A DNA stretch of 35,004 nucleotides from JBGQBN01 sp041494805 (GCA_041494805.1 JBGQBN010000044.1:1-35004); one strand, 5' to 3'; shown: positions 6,688 through 15,050, numbered from the stretch's first letter. Numbers and translations are program-made. Notes: generated by a model not told the origin, from the sequence alone.

Positions 6688-8742
6688 GTGCAGTCATTCA
6701 AGAACACGTTGTCCTCAGTGTGGCAGGGGTTGTTTGGCAGTTCGATCCGTGCTTTTGGAACGGTGAGCCTGCTGCTGCTGATTTCGCTGGCCATTGCTCC
6801 CGCCAAGAATCATTTCAGCGAAGGGCGGCATTACCAACAACAATATCTGACGCTGATTCGCAGTCGCGGTGATGCCGTCACCCTGCGGCGCCATTTGCAG
6901 GAAGGGATCCACCAAATCTGGCTGCCAGAACTGGGTGTGGTGGATCGCTGCACGACCTGTCACGTTGGGCTGAAGGAATCCAGCCTCGCCGATGTCAGTG
7001 CCCAGCCTTTCCGCCGCCATCCCGTCATCCCACACAACCCGGACCAGTTTGGCTGCGTGATGTGCCATCGCGGGCAGGGCGCTGCCACAACAGTCGAGGA
7101 GGCGCATCGCAGCACCTTGGCCTGGGAGCAGCCTATCTTGCCGGCGCGCTACCTGGAATCTTCCTGCGGACAATGCCACCGGGGACCGCTGACCGGCACT
7201 CCCCAACTGAGCTTGGGGCGTACTCTTCTGGCGCGTTACGGCTGCGTGAATTGTCACACCGTCAAATTGCCAGACGGGGGCACCATGAAGGCTACAGACG
7301 ACGCGCCTTCGCTGTCTCACATCGCGGACAAGACCACACGAGATTGGATTTATGCATGGTTGAAGGATCCTCAGGCCTACGCTGTCTCCGCGACCATGCC
7401 AAACTTCAAGCTCAGCGACCCGGACGCACGAGATATATCGGCATTTCTGGTTGCCAACAGCACTTCGTTGCCGGGAGACACAGCGCCAGTGGCCGCGGCT
7501 CAGAAAGTGCCCGATCCAACCGCCGGAGCCACCTTGTACGGAGAGTCGTTCTGCGCCTCTTGCCACGCGGTGCAGAATGCCGCCGGAAACGTCGTTGGGG
7601 GAGACGTCGGCCCCGAGTTGACGCGTATTGGAAATAAGGTGAAGCCGGAGTGGTTAGAGGCCTGGTTGCGAAACCCGCATCTCTACGATCCGGAAACAGC
7701 CATGCCGCGTTACCGTTTCAACGATCAGCAACTGGCTGTGCTGGCCGGCTACCTGCAGAGCAAAACTGATTCCGATCTGCTGGCCAATGTGCACCTGGAG
7801 CCGGCCACGCCGGAGCAGATCGCGCGCGGCAAAACTCTGGTGACGGAGTACGGCTGCGCTTCCTGCCACGAGATCAGCGGTTTCAAGAAGCCGGAAAACT
7901 TTGCTCCCGAGTTGACCCGCATCGGCAGCAAACCGGTTACGCAGCTCATCTTCCTGCCCGGTATGCCGCACACTCTGCCGGATTACATCTCGGCCAAGAT
8001 TCGCCAGCCGCGATCGTTCGGGTCGTCGCTGAAGATGCCGCAGTACAGCTTTGCAACCCCGCAGGTGGATGCCCTGACAACGGCGCTGCTCTCTCTTACC
8101 GACCGGGCGCAAAGTCTGCCGCGGGTGCTAACAGTACCGGCACCACCACTTTCGAATTACCAGCCCGCCGGTAAAGCAGGACAACTCATCGCCGATCTGG
8201 CCTGTTTCAGTTGCCACGCTATGAACGGTCGCGGCGGTAATATGGCTCCCGATCTGACGTGGGAAGGTAGCTCGGTGCAACGGCAATGGTTGAGAGACTT
8301 CCTGAAGAACCCCAACACGCTGCGTCCGGCGCTGATCCGCCGCATGCCAAAGTTCAACCTCTCAGATAGCGAGATCGCCGAGCTCACCGACTACATCATG
8401 ACCGTTTATCAGACTCCGGCCTTCGATCGGGACTCCATGCCGCTCGGCGGGTATCTGCAGGCTCAGGTGGAGCAAGGTAAGCAACTCTTCTACTCCAAGT
8501 ATGCCTGCCAGTCCTGCCATATCGTGGACACAAAAACCGACAAAGGTTACATCGGACCAACCCTCACGCAGGTGGGCTCGCGCTTGACCGCCGCCTGGAT
8601 TTACTACTGGCTGAAAAATCCGCAAGCCCTGCGGCCCAGCACGATAGAACCGAACCGCAACATGAGCGACGAGGACGCTCGGGCCCTGACCGCGTTCCTG
8701 ACGACGCTCAAAAAGTCCGGCAGGCAGGAGGCGAAGAAATGA
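6688..8742 (+). CDS. Membrane-anchored octaheme cytochrome c (triheme head plus five class-I c domains)
   Basis: 684 residues, GTG start immediately after the previous stop, with GGAGGAG upstream. One N-terminal hydrophobic helix (about 23-37) lacks an obvious cleavage site and probably anchors the protein. Eight CxxCH motifs begin at C88, C123, C160, C186, C289, C390, C506 and C607. The first three lie in a His-rich segment without MP-type ligands (probably bis-His hemes), in a pattern seen in cytochromes encoded with Rieske/cytochrome b genes. The other five form repeated class-I domains of about 100 residues. Four have an axial-Met motif (M237, M339, M450, M553, each followed by proline); the fifth has E654 there. 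It likely replaces cytochrome c1/f as acceptor of the Rieske protein and works as a periplasmic heme wire. Confidence 0.92.
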   Translation: MQSFKNTLSSVWQGLFGSSIRAFGTVSLLLLISLAIAPAKNHFSEGRHYQQQYLTLIRSRGDAVTLRRHLQEGIHQIWLPELGVVDRCTTCHVGLKESSLADVSAQPFRRHPVIPHNPDQFGCVMCHRGQGAATTVEEAHRSTLAWEQPILPARYLESSCGQCHRGPLTGTPQLSLGRTLLARYGCVNCHTVKLPDGGTMKATDDAPSLSHIADKTTRDWIYAWLKDPQAYAVSATMPNFKLSDPDARDISAFLVANSTSLPGDTAPVAAAQKVPDPTAGATLYGESFCASCHAVQNAAGNVVGGDVGPELTRIGNKVKPEWLEAWLRNPHLYDPETAMPRYRFNDQQLAVLAGYLQSKTDSDLLANVHLEPATPEQIARGKTLVTEYGCASCHEISGFKKPENFAPELTRIGSKPVTQLIFLPGMPHTLPDYISAKIRQPRSFGSSLKMPQYSFATPQVDALTTALLSLTDRAQSLPRVLTVPAPPLSNYQPAGKAGQLIADLACFSCHAMNGRGGNMAPDLTWEGSSVQRQWLRDFLKNPNTLRPALIRRMPKFNLSDSEIAELTDYIMTVYQTPAFDRDSMPLGGYLQAQVEQGKQLFYSKYACQSCHIVDTKTDKGYIGPTLTQVGSRLTAAWIYYWLKNPQALRPSTIEPNRNMSDEDARALTAFLTTLKKSGRQEAKK

Positions 8743-9476
8743 CCCGGCAATTCTCAATCGTCGTCGGGCTGCTCGGTCTCACACTCTCTGGATGTGCCCG
8801 GAAGGAAACATCTGGACTCACCATCGTCGCGGTGTCCCAGGGGGTCGGCACGGCACTAGTTGAGTCGAGCGGTGGCAAGCAGATAGGTGCCACCGGTGCG
8901 CTCCTTGCTCAACCGGTGGTAGTGCAACTGAACGATGATCAGGGAGCCGCAGTCACGGGCGGGTTGGTTGAGATGAACGGACCCGCTGGGGTCAGCTTTG
9001 ATCCTCCAGTTGGTGTGACCGATTCCAGTGGCCAGTTCAGTACCAACGTTACTTTAGGAGGGACGGCAGGCCGATATCAACTTACCGCCAGCACGCTCAC
9101 GAAGGAGCATAAAAGAGTTGACCTCAAGCTGGAAGAGATTGCGCTTGGTTACCAGCAGCAGGTGGGGTATCAGCTCGATGCGAAGTACTGCGCCCGCTGC
9201 CACGATCAGGAATCCACGCCGGAACGTGTTTCCAACTACGACAACCTAGCGGTCAAACCACATGCTTTCACCGAAGGAGACACACTAAATAAAATGAGCG
9301 ACGCCGATCTGACGGCCATCATCAACCACGGCGGCCCCGCGCTAAGCAAGTCCGCACTGATGCCGCCCTACGGCTATACTCTCAGCAAGATAGAGATCCA
9401 GGCGCTGATCTCGTATATCCGCCTGGTCTCCGATCCGCCCTATCAGGCCTCCGGAATGGTCTATGCACAAAAATAG
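8739..9476 (+). CDS. Lipoprotein with Ig-like domain and C-terminal monoheme cytochrome c
   Basis: 245 residues. The signal peptide ends in the lipobox LSGC (C19), so it is probably lipid-anchored. Residues about 55-125 look like a bacterial Ig-like (Big-1-type) or carboxypeptidase-regulatory sandwich (QLNDDQGAAVTGGLVEM, TDSSGQFSTNVTL). A class-I cytochrome c domain follows with CARCH (151-155) and axial M208 in ALMPPYG. The gene overlaps the octaheme gene by ATGA and the next gene by 14 bp. It adds a ninth c-heme to the operon. I infer a peripheral electron carrier or docking subunit of the complex. Confidence 0.85.
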   Translation: MTRQFSIVVGLLGLTLSGCARKETSGLTIVAVSQGVGTALVESSGGKQIGATGALLAQPVVVQLNDDQGAAVTGGLVEMNGPAGVSFDPPVGVTDSSGQFSTNVTLGGTAGRYQLTASTLTKEHKRVDLKLEEIALGYQQQVGYQLDAKYCARCHDQESTPERVSNYDNLAVKPHAFTEGDTLNKMSDADLTAIINHGGPALSKSALMPPYGYTLSKIEIQALISYIRLVSDPPYQASGMVYAQK

Positions 9477-10758
9477 AGCTGCCTGGCTAGCTCTGGTTCT
9501 GTTCACCGCCGGTACCACCCTGGCTCAGGTTGTGACTCCGGCTGAAATCAAAGAACCCGAACTGCGCTCACTGCAGCAGCAATACATGGATGACTTGAAG
9601 GTGGTGGGTCAAGACATCCTCGCCAACAAGTTCGATTACGCGTTCTATCTCAGCCGCAAACTCGATCTCGACGAAACGCAGCAACAACGTGCAGAACAGC
9701 GTTCTATCCGCTTCGATCGCTATAACGGCGAAACAGTGCTGGCCATCACGGGCAACTACTACGCAGCTTACCCTGCCGACAAGATCAATCCTGACCAGCG
9801 CGCCCGCAGCACTTTTCTAAACGTAGTGATGCCAATCCTGAAAGCAGCAGTCCCGCGCTTTCAGAGCAACCGCCATATTGAAGGGTACGCAGTGGAGATC
9901 TCCCACCATATTCTCGGAAAAGTGATGGGCGTTTCGATGGAGCGCCCGGAGAACCTGATGGTGTTCCTGCCACAGAGCGCAGCTATTCGCCTTCTCGCTG
10001 GTAAAGACGAAAACACCCAACAGGCGGCACTGCTGAAGGGCCAGGTCTTCCTCAATGCCGAGCCCGTCACTATCTGGCTCAATGGACAGGGACCTCAACT
10101 AGCAGCCAGCGCTCCGCCAGCCGAAGCTTCCGCCGATGCCCCGACTGGCCCAGCGCAGGTAGGCGTGGAAGTGGTTCGAGGCGGCAGCTCGGACGGACCA
10201 CAGTTAGCTGCTACACCTGCGGCGACCGGCTTTTCAAAGCCGAAAGATGTGCCGCCGTCCCCAGCGCGAGATACCTCACCGCAAGCGGTGACCTCGCTAC
10301 AAGCGTCCCACGAGGAGTTGCTCGGCCGGATCGCGAAGGAACTGGATTCCCAGGCCCACCTTGTGACCTACGCCGCTCCGAAATTTATTGTTTTTCGCCA
10401 AGGCATTTATCTTGAATTCTCGATCAACACGAACCTTCCCGAGAGTGCCAGCGGATCACGCTACAAGCTGGCGGCGATGGCCTTCGATGAGCACATTGCA
10501 CACCTGGCCCGTCCAACCCTGGCATATTTTAAAGACGAGACACAATTCGACGGCATCAGCTTCAGCACTACTGTTCACCTGACGGGTAAGGCGGGGACCT
10601 CCGAGGCTGTGGAGTTCTTCTTCCCCTTTGCGGCTCTGCGTTGCTACGCGGGGTACGACTGCACCGGTCAGCAACTTCTCGACGCGGGGACAGTATTGAT
10701 CAATGGCGAACGCGTCGCTCTGGACTTACAGCTTGCCGAGGGCGGCGCCAACCGCTGA
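9463..10758 (+). CDS. Exported protein of unknown function with two duplicated domains
   Basis: 431 residues with a signal peptide (about 1-21, TTLAQ). I do not recognise the family. Two homologous domains (about 90-205 and 295-425) are joined by an Ala/Pro-rich linker (about 206-285). The ends align: VFLPQSAAIRLLAG...LLKGQVFLNAEPVTIWL against FFFPFAALRCYAG...LLDAGTVLINGERVALDL. There is no heme, FeS or copper motif. The start overlaps the cytochrome lipoprotein gene by 14 bp, so it is co-translated with the respiratory genes and may be an assembly factor or accessory periplasmic subunit (inference). It ends the operon, facing the convergent secreted-protein genes. Confidence 0.7.
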   Translation: MHKNRAAWLALVLFTAGTTLAQVVTPAEIKEPELRSLQQQYMDDLKVVGQDILANKFDYAFYLSRKLDLDETQQQRAEQRSIRFDRYNGETVLAITGNYYAAYPADKINPDQRARSTFLNVVMPILKAAVPRFQSNRHIEGYAVEISHHILGKVMGVSMERPENLMVFLPQSAAIRLLAGKDENTQQAALLKGQVFLNAEPVTIWLNGQGPQLAASAPPAEASADAPTGPAQVGVEVVRGGSSDGPQLAATPAATGFSKPKDVPPSPARDTSPQAVTSLQASHEELLGRIAKELDSQAHLVTYAAPKFIVFRQGIYLEFSINTNLPESASGSRYKLAAMAFDEHIAHLARPTLAYFKDETQFDGISFSTTVHLTGKAGTSEAVEFFFPFAALRCYAGYDCTGQQLLDAGTVLINGERVALDLQLAEGGANR

Positions 10759-11013
10759 AGTCGCTGTCTGGAAAAAGCGTAGGTCACGTTCTTGGGAAGA
10801 GTGACACCGTGAGCGAGCAAGTTGCCACCACACAAAACATCTGTTTGTGGGCAGCGGAACAGCGAATTTTACACCCGTGCAGATTCAAGCATTTGAGCAC
10901 CTGCCGCTGAATAGGCTTTGGGGCAAGGCCCTGCCTCCTCTTGAATCCAGGTTCCAGCACTGCCTTTCCGATTCGGCACGGTAGCCTGACTCTACGAAGC
11001 CTACTACCGGGGG

Positions 11014-12462
11014 CTAAGGCAACGGGATCACGTAGTTCGTCAAGATTCCCGTCGTCCGGTCGAAAGTCCGGCCCGGTCTGGTGGCCGCGTCGGTGACGAG
11101 GATGGCGATCGCTCCCACGCAGGCAGGCCCCACATGCTTGAACGTAACCTGGCCTGCGGCGTTCGTCTTGCCGACGACGATTTGGTCGAGCCAGTAGTCG
11201 TCGAAGAAGTGCCCGGTGATCCGCGCACCCGACAGCGGGGTCCCTGCCTCGTTGGTCACAGTCAGCCTGGCCTTCGCTTGGGCGTTCCCCTGGTCGCAAA
11301 AGCCCGGGCCCTTGCCAACCATCTGGATGCTGGTCACCTTTATGCAGTTGGTAGTGCAGGTCTGGCCAGGAACCAGGCGCACCAGCCGCCGGCCGCTCTG
11401 GCCGATGATCATCTGGGCCAGGATCTGCCCGCTCGCGTTCATCGGTCCGACCATGGTGATGACACTTCCCCCATAGGCCGGTGACACGAGAGGAACGAGT
11501 GACTGGGCGAGCCCATCGGGGCCGTAGGCGACCACACCCCCGCCCCCCACAGTGGCCGTAATGTCGCCCGCATCATTGATCGAGCCGACCCCGGCCGTGC
11601 TCAGATGCCCAGTCGGGATCGTCGAGATCTGCTGCCACGTCCCCACCCCCTCGTGGTGGAAACGGAACAGGTAGAGCAGGTTCTCTCCTCCGGTTGTGAT
11701 CAGGAACCTGGCCTGATCCCCAGCGTCGTTGATCTCGAACCCATCAGCGCCGATCACGAACCCCCGGGGGGCCGGCGGCAGCGAGAAGACGTTGGAGGGA
11801 TCGTCGAGCCGGTACCAGAAGTTCACCGTGCCCACTGTCCCCCCCTGGCTGATCGCAATCGGTATGTCCAAAGGGAAGCCCAGGGTGGTGAGATCGACCA
11901 TGCCGCCCGCCTCGGTCCACAGGAACGGCGCCCCGCTAGGGGGGAAGTTGGCGGTCGTGGACCAGCCGACCACCCGACCGAGGTCGTCGATGCCAACGGC
12001 CGTGGAGATGGTCTTGCCGGGGAGATTGCCGAGATCGATGGCCACATACGTATTGCCGACCGGCTTCCATACCACGGCGTGGGTCGTGGTGCCTGGGACG
12101 CCGACGAACCCGGCCACCCAGCCCTGGGCGTTGATGCCAGTGGCAAAGATGGGTGACAGTCCGGGCACCTCGGGGAGGACGATTCGAAGGTTTCCCTTCC
12201 ACACGACCGACTCTTCCGGAGGCAGGCACTGGGAACCGCAGCCTGGGTCGGGGTAGGACCTCCCGACCACGTCGCCAGCATCGTTCATATCAAACCCGGA
12301 TGCTGCCGTCGACACGAAGTCGACGACGTACGTGGAGGGTGGCGCGGCCCCAGCATTGGTCCAATGCGATACTGAGGTTGCCGATCCAGCGCCCGCGAAA
12401 GACGTCAGGATGAGACTAAGCACTAATGTCAGGACTGTGCGAACTGCAGTAGGAATGAGCAT
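11014..12462 (-). CDS. Secreted HAF-repeat protein with C-terminal Ig-like domain (independent start inside the fused frame)
   Basis: 482 residues if translated from ATG 12462, which has its own AAGGAG 7 bp upstream and its own signal peptide (LTLVLSLILTSFAGAGSA). The mature part carries HAF-type repeats of the pattern GINxxGxVVG: DMNDAGDVVGRS, GINAQGWVAGF, GIDDLGRVVGW, EINDAGDQARF, SINDAGDITAT, MNASGQILAQ. Such repeats occur in secreted proteins of unknown function. The last about 95 residues (TVTNEAGTPLSGARITGHFF, TNAAGQVTFKHVG) look like a Big-1-type Ig domain. Its own signal peptide and ribosome binding site show that it is a gene in its own right, although the upstream Kelch frame runs into it without a stop. 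Confidence 0.75.
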   Translation of the reverse strand: MLIPTAVRTVLTLVLSLILTSFAGAGSATSVSHWTNAGAAPPSTYVVDFVSTAASGFDMNDAGDVVGRSYPDPGCGSQCLPPEESVVWKGNLRIVLPEVPGLSPIFATGINAQGWVAGFVGVPGTTTHAVVWKPVGNTYVAIDLGNLPGKTISTAVGIDDLGRVVGWSTTANFPPSGAPFLWTEAGGMVDLTTLGFPLDIPIAISQGGTVGTVNFWYRLDDPSNVFSLPPAPRGFVIGADGFEINDAGDQARFLITTGGENLLYLFRFHHEGVGTWQQISTIPTGHLSTAGVGSINDAGDITATVGGGGVVAYGPDGLAQSLVPLVSPAYGGSVITMVGPMNASGQILAQMIIGQSGRRLVRLVPGQTCTTNCIKVTSIQMVGKGPGFCDQGNAQAKARLTVTNEAGTPLSGARITGHFFDDYWLDQIVVGKTNAAGQVTFKHVGPACVGAIAILVTDAATRPGRTFDRTTGILTNYVIPLP

Positions 12463-13725
12463 GGTAAGTCTCCTTTGTGTTCGGCCCGCTGTCGCGCCTC
12501 TACGGTCTACGGTAGTCTGCGTTCCTACGGTCCGGGTGGACACACCTCCGGTGAAGGTGTAGGTGCTATTGACATCATCAAAGCCGCCCCACACGATCAT
12601 CTGATTGCCAGTCCAGACGGCGGGGAAGACACTGCGCGCGCTGGGCGCTCCCGCCGTCAGGGTATCGGTCCAGCTGTTGGTTGTGGGATTGTAACGGCCT
12701 CCGGTGAAGACCTCACCGCTGCAAGCACCACCCGAGTTGAAAGTGCAACCGCCCCAGGCGATCAGCTCGCTACCCGTCCAAACGTACCCGAAGAAGGCGC
12801 GCGGATCCGGCGCCCCAGTCAGGCTGGTGGCGATCCAGGCATTGCTGGCCGGGTCGTACAGGTCTCCGTCGTTGTGATACTTGTACATCCCGTTGTAGGT
12901 CTGTCCACCCCAGATCAGCATCTTTGAACCCGTCCACACCGCGGCCGTCCAGTCGCGCGCCTCGGGCGCGTTGGCCGTGCTGGTGGCAGTCCAGGTGTCG
13001 GTCGCGGGATTGTAGCGGGAGCCGGAACTGAACCTGCCGCCGCCGACTTCGGTTCCGCCCCAGATAATCATCTCCGCACCGGTCCAAACTGCGGTCGGAA
13101 TGATATCCGCCTCGGGCAGTGCGAAAGTGGGAGACCACGATTCGGGCGCTGCCGGGTCTGCATTCGCCGTGATCGGCGGCAGAGTGTAGGTAAAGCTGGA
13201 TTCTGCAACAGCGGGAGAGAAGTTGCCCCTCACCTTGCTCCACCAGGTTTCAAACGGCTGGTCCTTTGCCGCGAAACGCGCATCCTGTTCGTAGAAACTG
13301 CGCGCCAGGCGCTCGGCCAGCAGCGGACGAGCCAGAACTTCAGCGATGATGCGGGGATTGTTGTCGAGCGCAGAGAATAGCTGACGCAGCACCTCTGGTT
13401 GCTTGCTGTTCCGCGCCATGCGTGCGATTTCCGCCTGCAACTGCGACCCGGTCACGGCCTGATGCCAGTACTTCTCCAGCGCATTGGAGAAACGCAGGCC
13501 GTCCTCAACCTTAGCCTGCAACTGCATGGGCGAGATCACCGCACCGAGCGGCGGTTTGAAGGTTGGATTCTCCCGCGGCCAGACACGCTGTTGCCAGTAC
13601 ACCTCTTCGATGGCGCGGTGGTACCCAACCCGCACTGCCAGGTCGAGAGGCTGGATCTGTTGGCAAAACGAAGGCAGTGCAAAAGATAAGAATGCGATCA
13701 GGACTGCCACAGAACGTCTAGTCAT
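11014..13725 (-). CDS. Kelch-type secreted protein running in frame into a HAF-repeat protein (fused or truncated gene)
   Basis: The frame is open for 903 residues from ATG 13725, which has AAGGAG 7 bp upstream and starts a signal peptide (MTRRSVAVLIAFLSF). Residues to about 180 form a helical N-terminal domain (GYHRAIEEVYWQ, ALEKYW, ARPLLAERLARSFYEQD) common before acidobacterial Kelch proteins. Kelch-like repeats follow (AVWTGxxMIIWGG ... YNPATDTWTATSTANAP) up to about residue 400. The repeat then stops abruptly after TYTFTGGV. About 20 low-complexity residues follow, and then a new signal peptide at the methionine encoded by 12462-12460. I read this as a Kelch gene that has lost its 3-prime end and reads by chance or fusion into the next gene. 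It could also be an assembly join. Confidence 0.65.
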   Translation of the reverse strand: MTRRSVAVLIAFLSFALPSFCQQIQPLDLAVRVGYHRAIEEVYWQQRVWPRENPTFKPPLGAVISPMQLQAKVEDGLRFSNALEKYWHQAVTGSQLQAEIARMARNSKQPEVLRQLFSALDNNPRIIAEVLARPLLAERLARSFYEQDARFAAKDQPFETWWSKVRGNFSPAVAESSFTYTLPPITANADPAAPESWSPTFALPEADIIPTAVWTGAEMIIWGGTEVGGGRFSSGSRYNPATDTWTATSTANAPEARDWTAAVWTGSKMLIWGGQTYNGMYKYHNDGDLYDPASNAWIATSLTGAPDPRAFFGYVWTGSELIAWGGCTFNSGGACSGEVFTGGRYNPTTNSWTDTLTAGAPSARSVFPAVWTGNQMIVWGGFDDVNSTYTFTGGVSTRTVGTQTTVDRRGATAGRTQRRLTMLIPTAVRTVLTLVLSLILTSFAGAGSATSVSHWTNAGAAPPSTYVVDFVSTAASGFDMNDAGDVVGRSYPDPGCGSQCLPPEESVVWKGNLRIVLPEVPGLSPIFATGINAQGWVAGFVGVPGTTTHAVVWKPVGNTYVAIDLGNLPGKTISTAVGIDDLGRVVGWSTTANFPPSGAPFLWTEAGGMVDLTTLGFPLDIPIAISQGGTVGTVNFWYRLDDPSNVFSLPPAPRGFVIGADGFEINDAGDQARFLITTGGENLLYLFRFHHEGVGTWQQISTIPTGHLSTAGVGSINDAGDITATVGGGGVVAYGPDGLAQSLVPLVSPAYGGSVITMVGPMNASGQILAQMIIGQSGRRLVRLVPGQTCTTNCIKVTSIQMVGKGPGFCDQGNAQAKARLTVTNEAGTPLSGARITGHFFDDYWLDQIVVGKTNAAGQVTFKHVGPACVGAIAILVTDAATRPGRTFDRTTGILTNYVIPLP
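12470..12475 (-). promoter_or_regulatory. Ribosome binding site that decides the HAF-protein start
   Basis: The minus strand reads AAGGAG, then 7 nt, then ATG at 12462. It is the main argument that the HAF-repeat protein is translated independently of the Kelch frame. Confidence 0.7.
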
Positions 13726-13776
13726 AAAATTACTCCTTACATCTGTCTGCCCTGCTGCCGCGAAGTACATGAAGTC

Positions 13777-15030
13777 TCAAGGCATCAACACAAACGCGGT
13801 ACCCCTTCCGAAAAGGCCACCCTGCGCGGTGGTTCCATAAATTCCGCCCTTCCTCAACACCAGAGGTGAGATCGGTCGAAAGCCGTCGGGGCCGCCAAAG
13901 GAATGGAGGACGGTCTCGGTCCAGGCGCCGCCTACATCTGCCGGCGGGTCGAGCACAAACACGACACCGCCGAAGTCCGGGCCGCCGCTGCCGCCGGTGG
14001 ACGCGGCTCCATAGAGCCTGCCTTTCTTGTCCATCGTGACACCGGCCTGGGGATTGCCTCCGTCAATGCCGCCCGAGAAGTTGTACAGTACGGTCTCGGT
14101 CCAGGAACCGCCGGGTCCCGCCGGGGGAGCAAGTTTGAACACGGTGCCTTCTTGGTTAGTGCCACCACCGTCCGTGGTTCCGTAGAGCGCGCCGCTCGCA
14201 TCGAACTGCAAGCGGCCGGCGGGGAGGGTGCCATCAGTCCCGTTGAAAGAGTGCACGACCGTTTCGATCCAGGGGTCACCAGCGACCGCTGGCGGCGACA
14301 ACTCGAACACTGCTCCGAGGTTATTGGCCCCGCCGAGCGTAGTGGTTCCGTAGAGATTACCGCTCTCGTCCATCACCAAGTCGCTGGAGGGAAATGCAGC
14401 GTCCCCGGAACCGGTGAAGCTGTACAGAATGGTTTCGGTCCAGGCACCTGTCGGATCAGCTGGCGGCGTCAGTTGGAAGACCGTTCCCCTACCAGTGGCG
14501 CCTCCACCAAAGGTCACGCCGTAGAGGCTCTGGTGTGCGGCCAACAGGCCCGCATTGGGATTCACTCCGTCACCAGGAAAGTTTCCGAAGCTGTATATCA
14601 CCTTTCCAGTCCGGAGAGCGCCGGGGGATGCCGGTGGGAGCGACGCGAATGCAGTACCCATATCATTTGCGCCACCTTGCAAGGTTGTTCCGAAGAGTTT
14701 GCCGGTCGAGGCCACGATCAAACGGCTCTCGGGAACCTTTCCATCGGGGCTGCCGTGGAAACTGTGGAGCACGTTCACAGTCCAGAGATCTCCTGCTACA
14801 GCCGGGGGCGACAATTCGAAAAGAATGCCGTTGCCCGAAATGCCGCCAACCGAGGTCGTTCCGTAGAGATTGCCAGTTTTGTCGAATACGACGCCGGCCT
14901 GCGGATCGATTCCCTGGTCCGGAAAGGAGCCAAAACTGTATAGCGTCGTAAGCCTCGGTGCTGCTTGGCCAAAAGAGAAGACAGCCAGAAGCAAGAACGC
15001 GATGAACACCACCAAGAAACGTCTGGGCAT
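13777..15030 (-). CDS. Secreted GxLYGTT-repeat (TIGR03803-type) protein
   Basis: 417 residues from ATG 15030, chosen over the ATG at 15042 because GGAG lies 6 bp before it and the signal peptide (MPRRFLVVFIAFLLLAVFSFGQA) starts there. The mature protein consists of about seven units of roughly 55 residues with the pattern DxxGNLYGTTxxGG...GTVFxLxPP...WTETVLYSFxG. This matches the TIGR03803 repeat found in secreted proteins of Acidobacteria, Verrucomicrobia and Gloeobacter, probably a beta-propeller-like fold. No catalytic motif is visible and function is unknown. The 5-prime end resembles that of the Kelch gene 51 bp downstream. It probably belongs to the same - strand series. Confidence 0.8.
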   Translation of the reverse strand: MPRRFLVVFIAFLLLAVFSFGQAAPRLTTLYSFGSFPDQGIDPQAGVVFDKTGNLYGTTSVGGISGNGILFELSPPAVAGDLWTVNVLHSFHGSPDGKVPESRLIVASTGKLFGTTLQGGANDMGTAFASLPPASPGALRTGKVIYSFGNFPGDGVNPNAGLLAAHQSLYGVTFGGGATGRGTVFQLTPPADPTGAWTETILYSFTGSGDAAFPSSDLVMDESGNLYGTTTLGGANNLGAVFELSPPAVAGDPWIETVVHSFNGTDGTLPAGRLQFDASGALYGTTDGGGTNQEGTVFKLAPPAGPGGSWTETVLYNFSGGIDGGNPQAGVTMDKKGRLYGAASTGGSGGPDFGGVVFVLDPPADVGGAWTETVLHSFGGPDGFRPISPLVLRKGGIYGTTAQGGLFGRGTAFVLMP

Positions 15031-15050
15031 AAATTGCTCCATGCGGGCAT

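Noticed and set aside
10830..10860. CACAAA/TTTGTG stem near the end of the respiratory operon as a terminator
   Set aside because: Only 6 bp and no T tract directly after it; too weak to call.
13903..14943. Open frame of 346 codons on the plus strand
   Set aside because: Antisense to the GxLYGTT-repeat gene. Its apparent periodicity only mirrors the repeats of the real gene, and it has no signal peptide or ribosome binding site.
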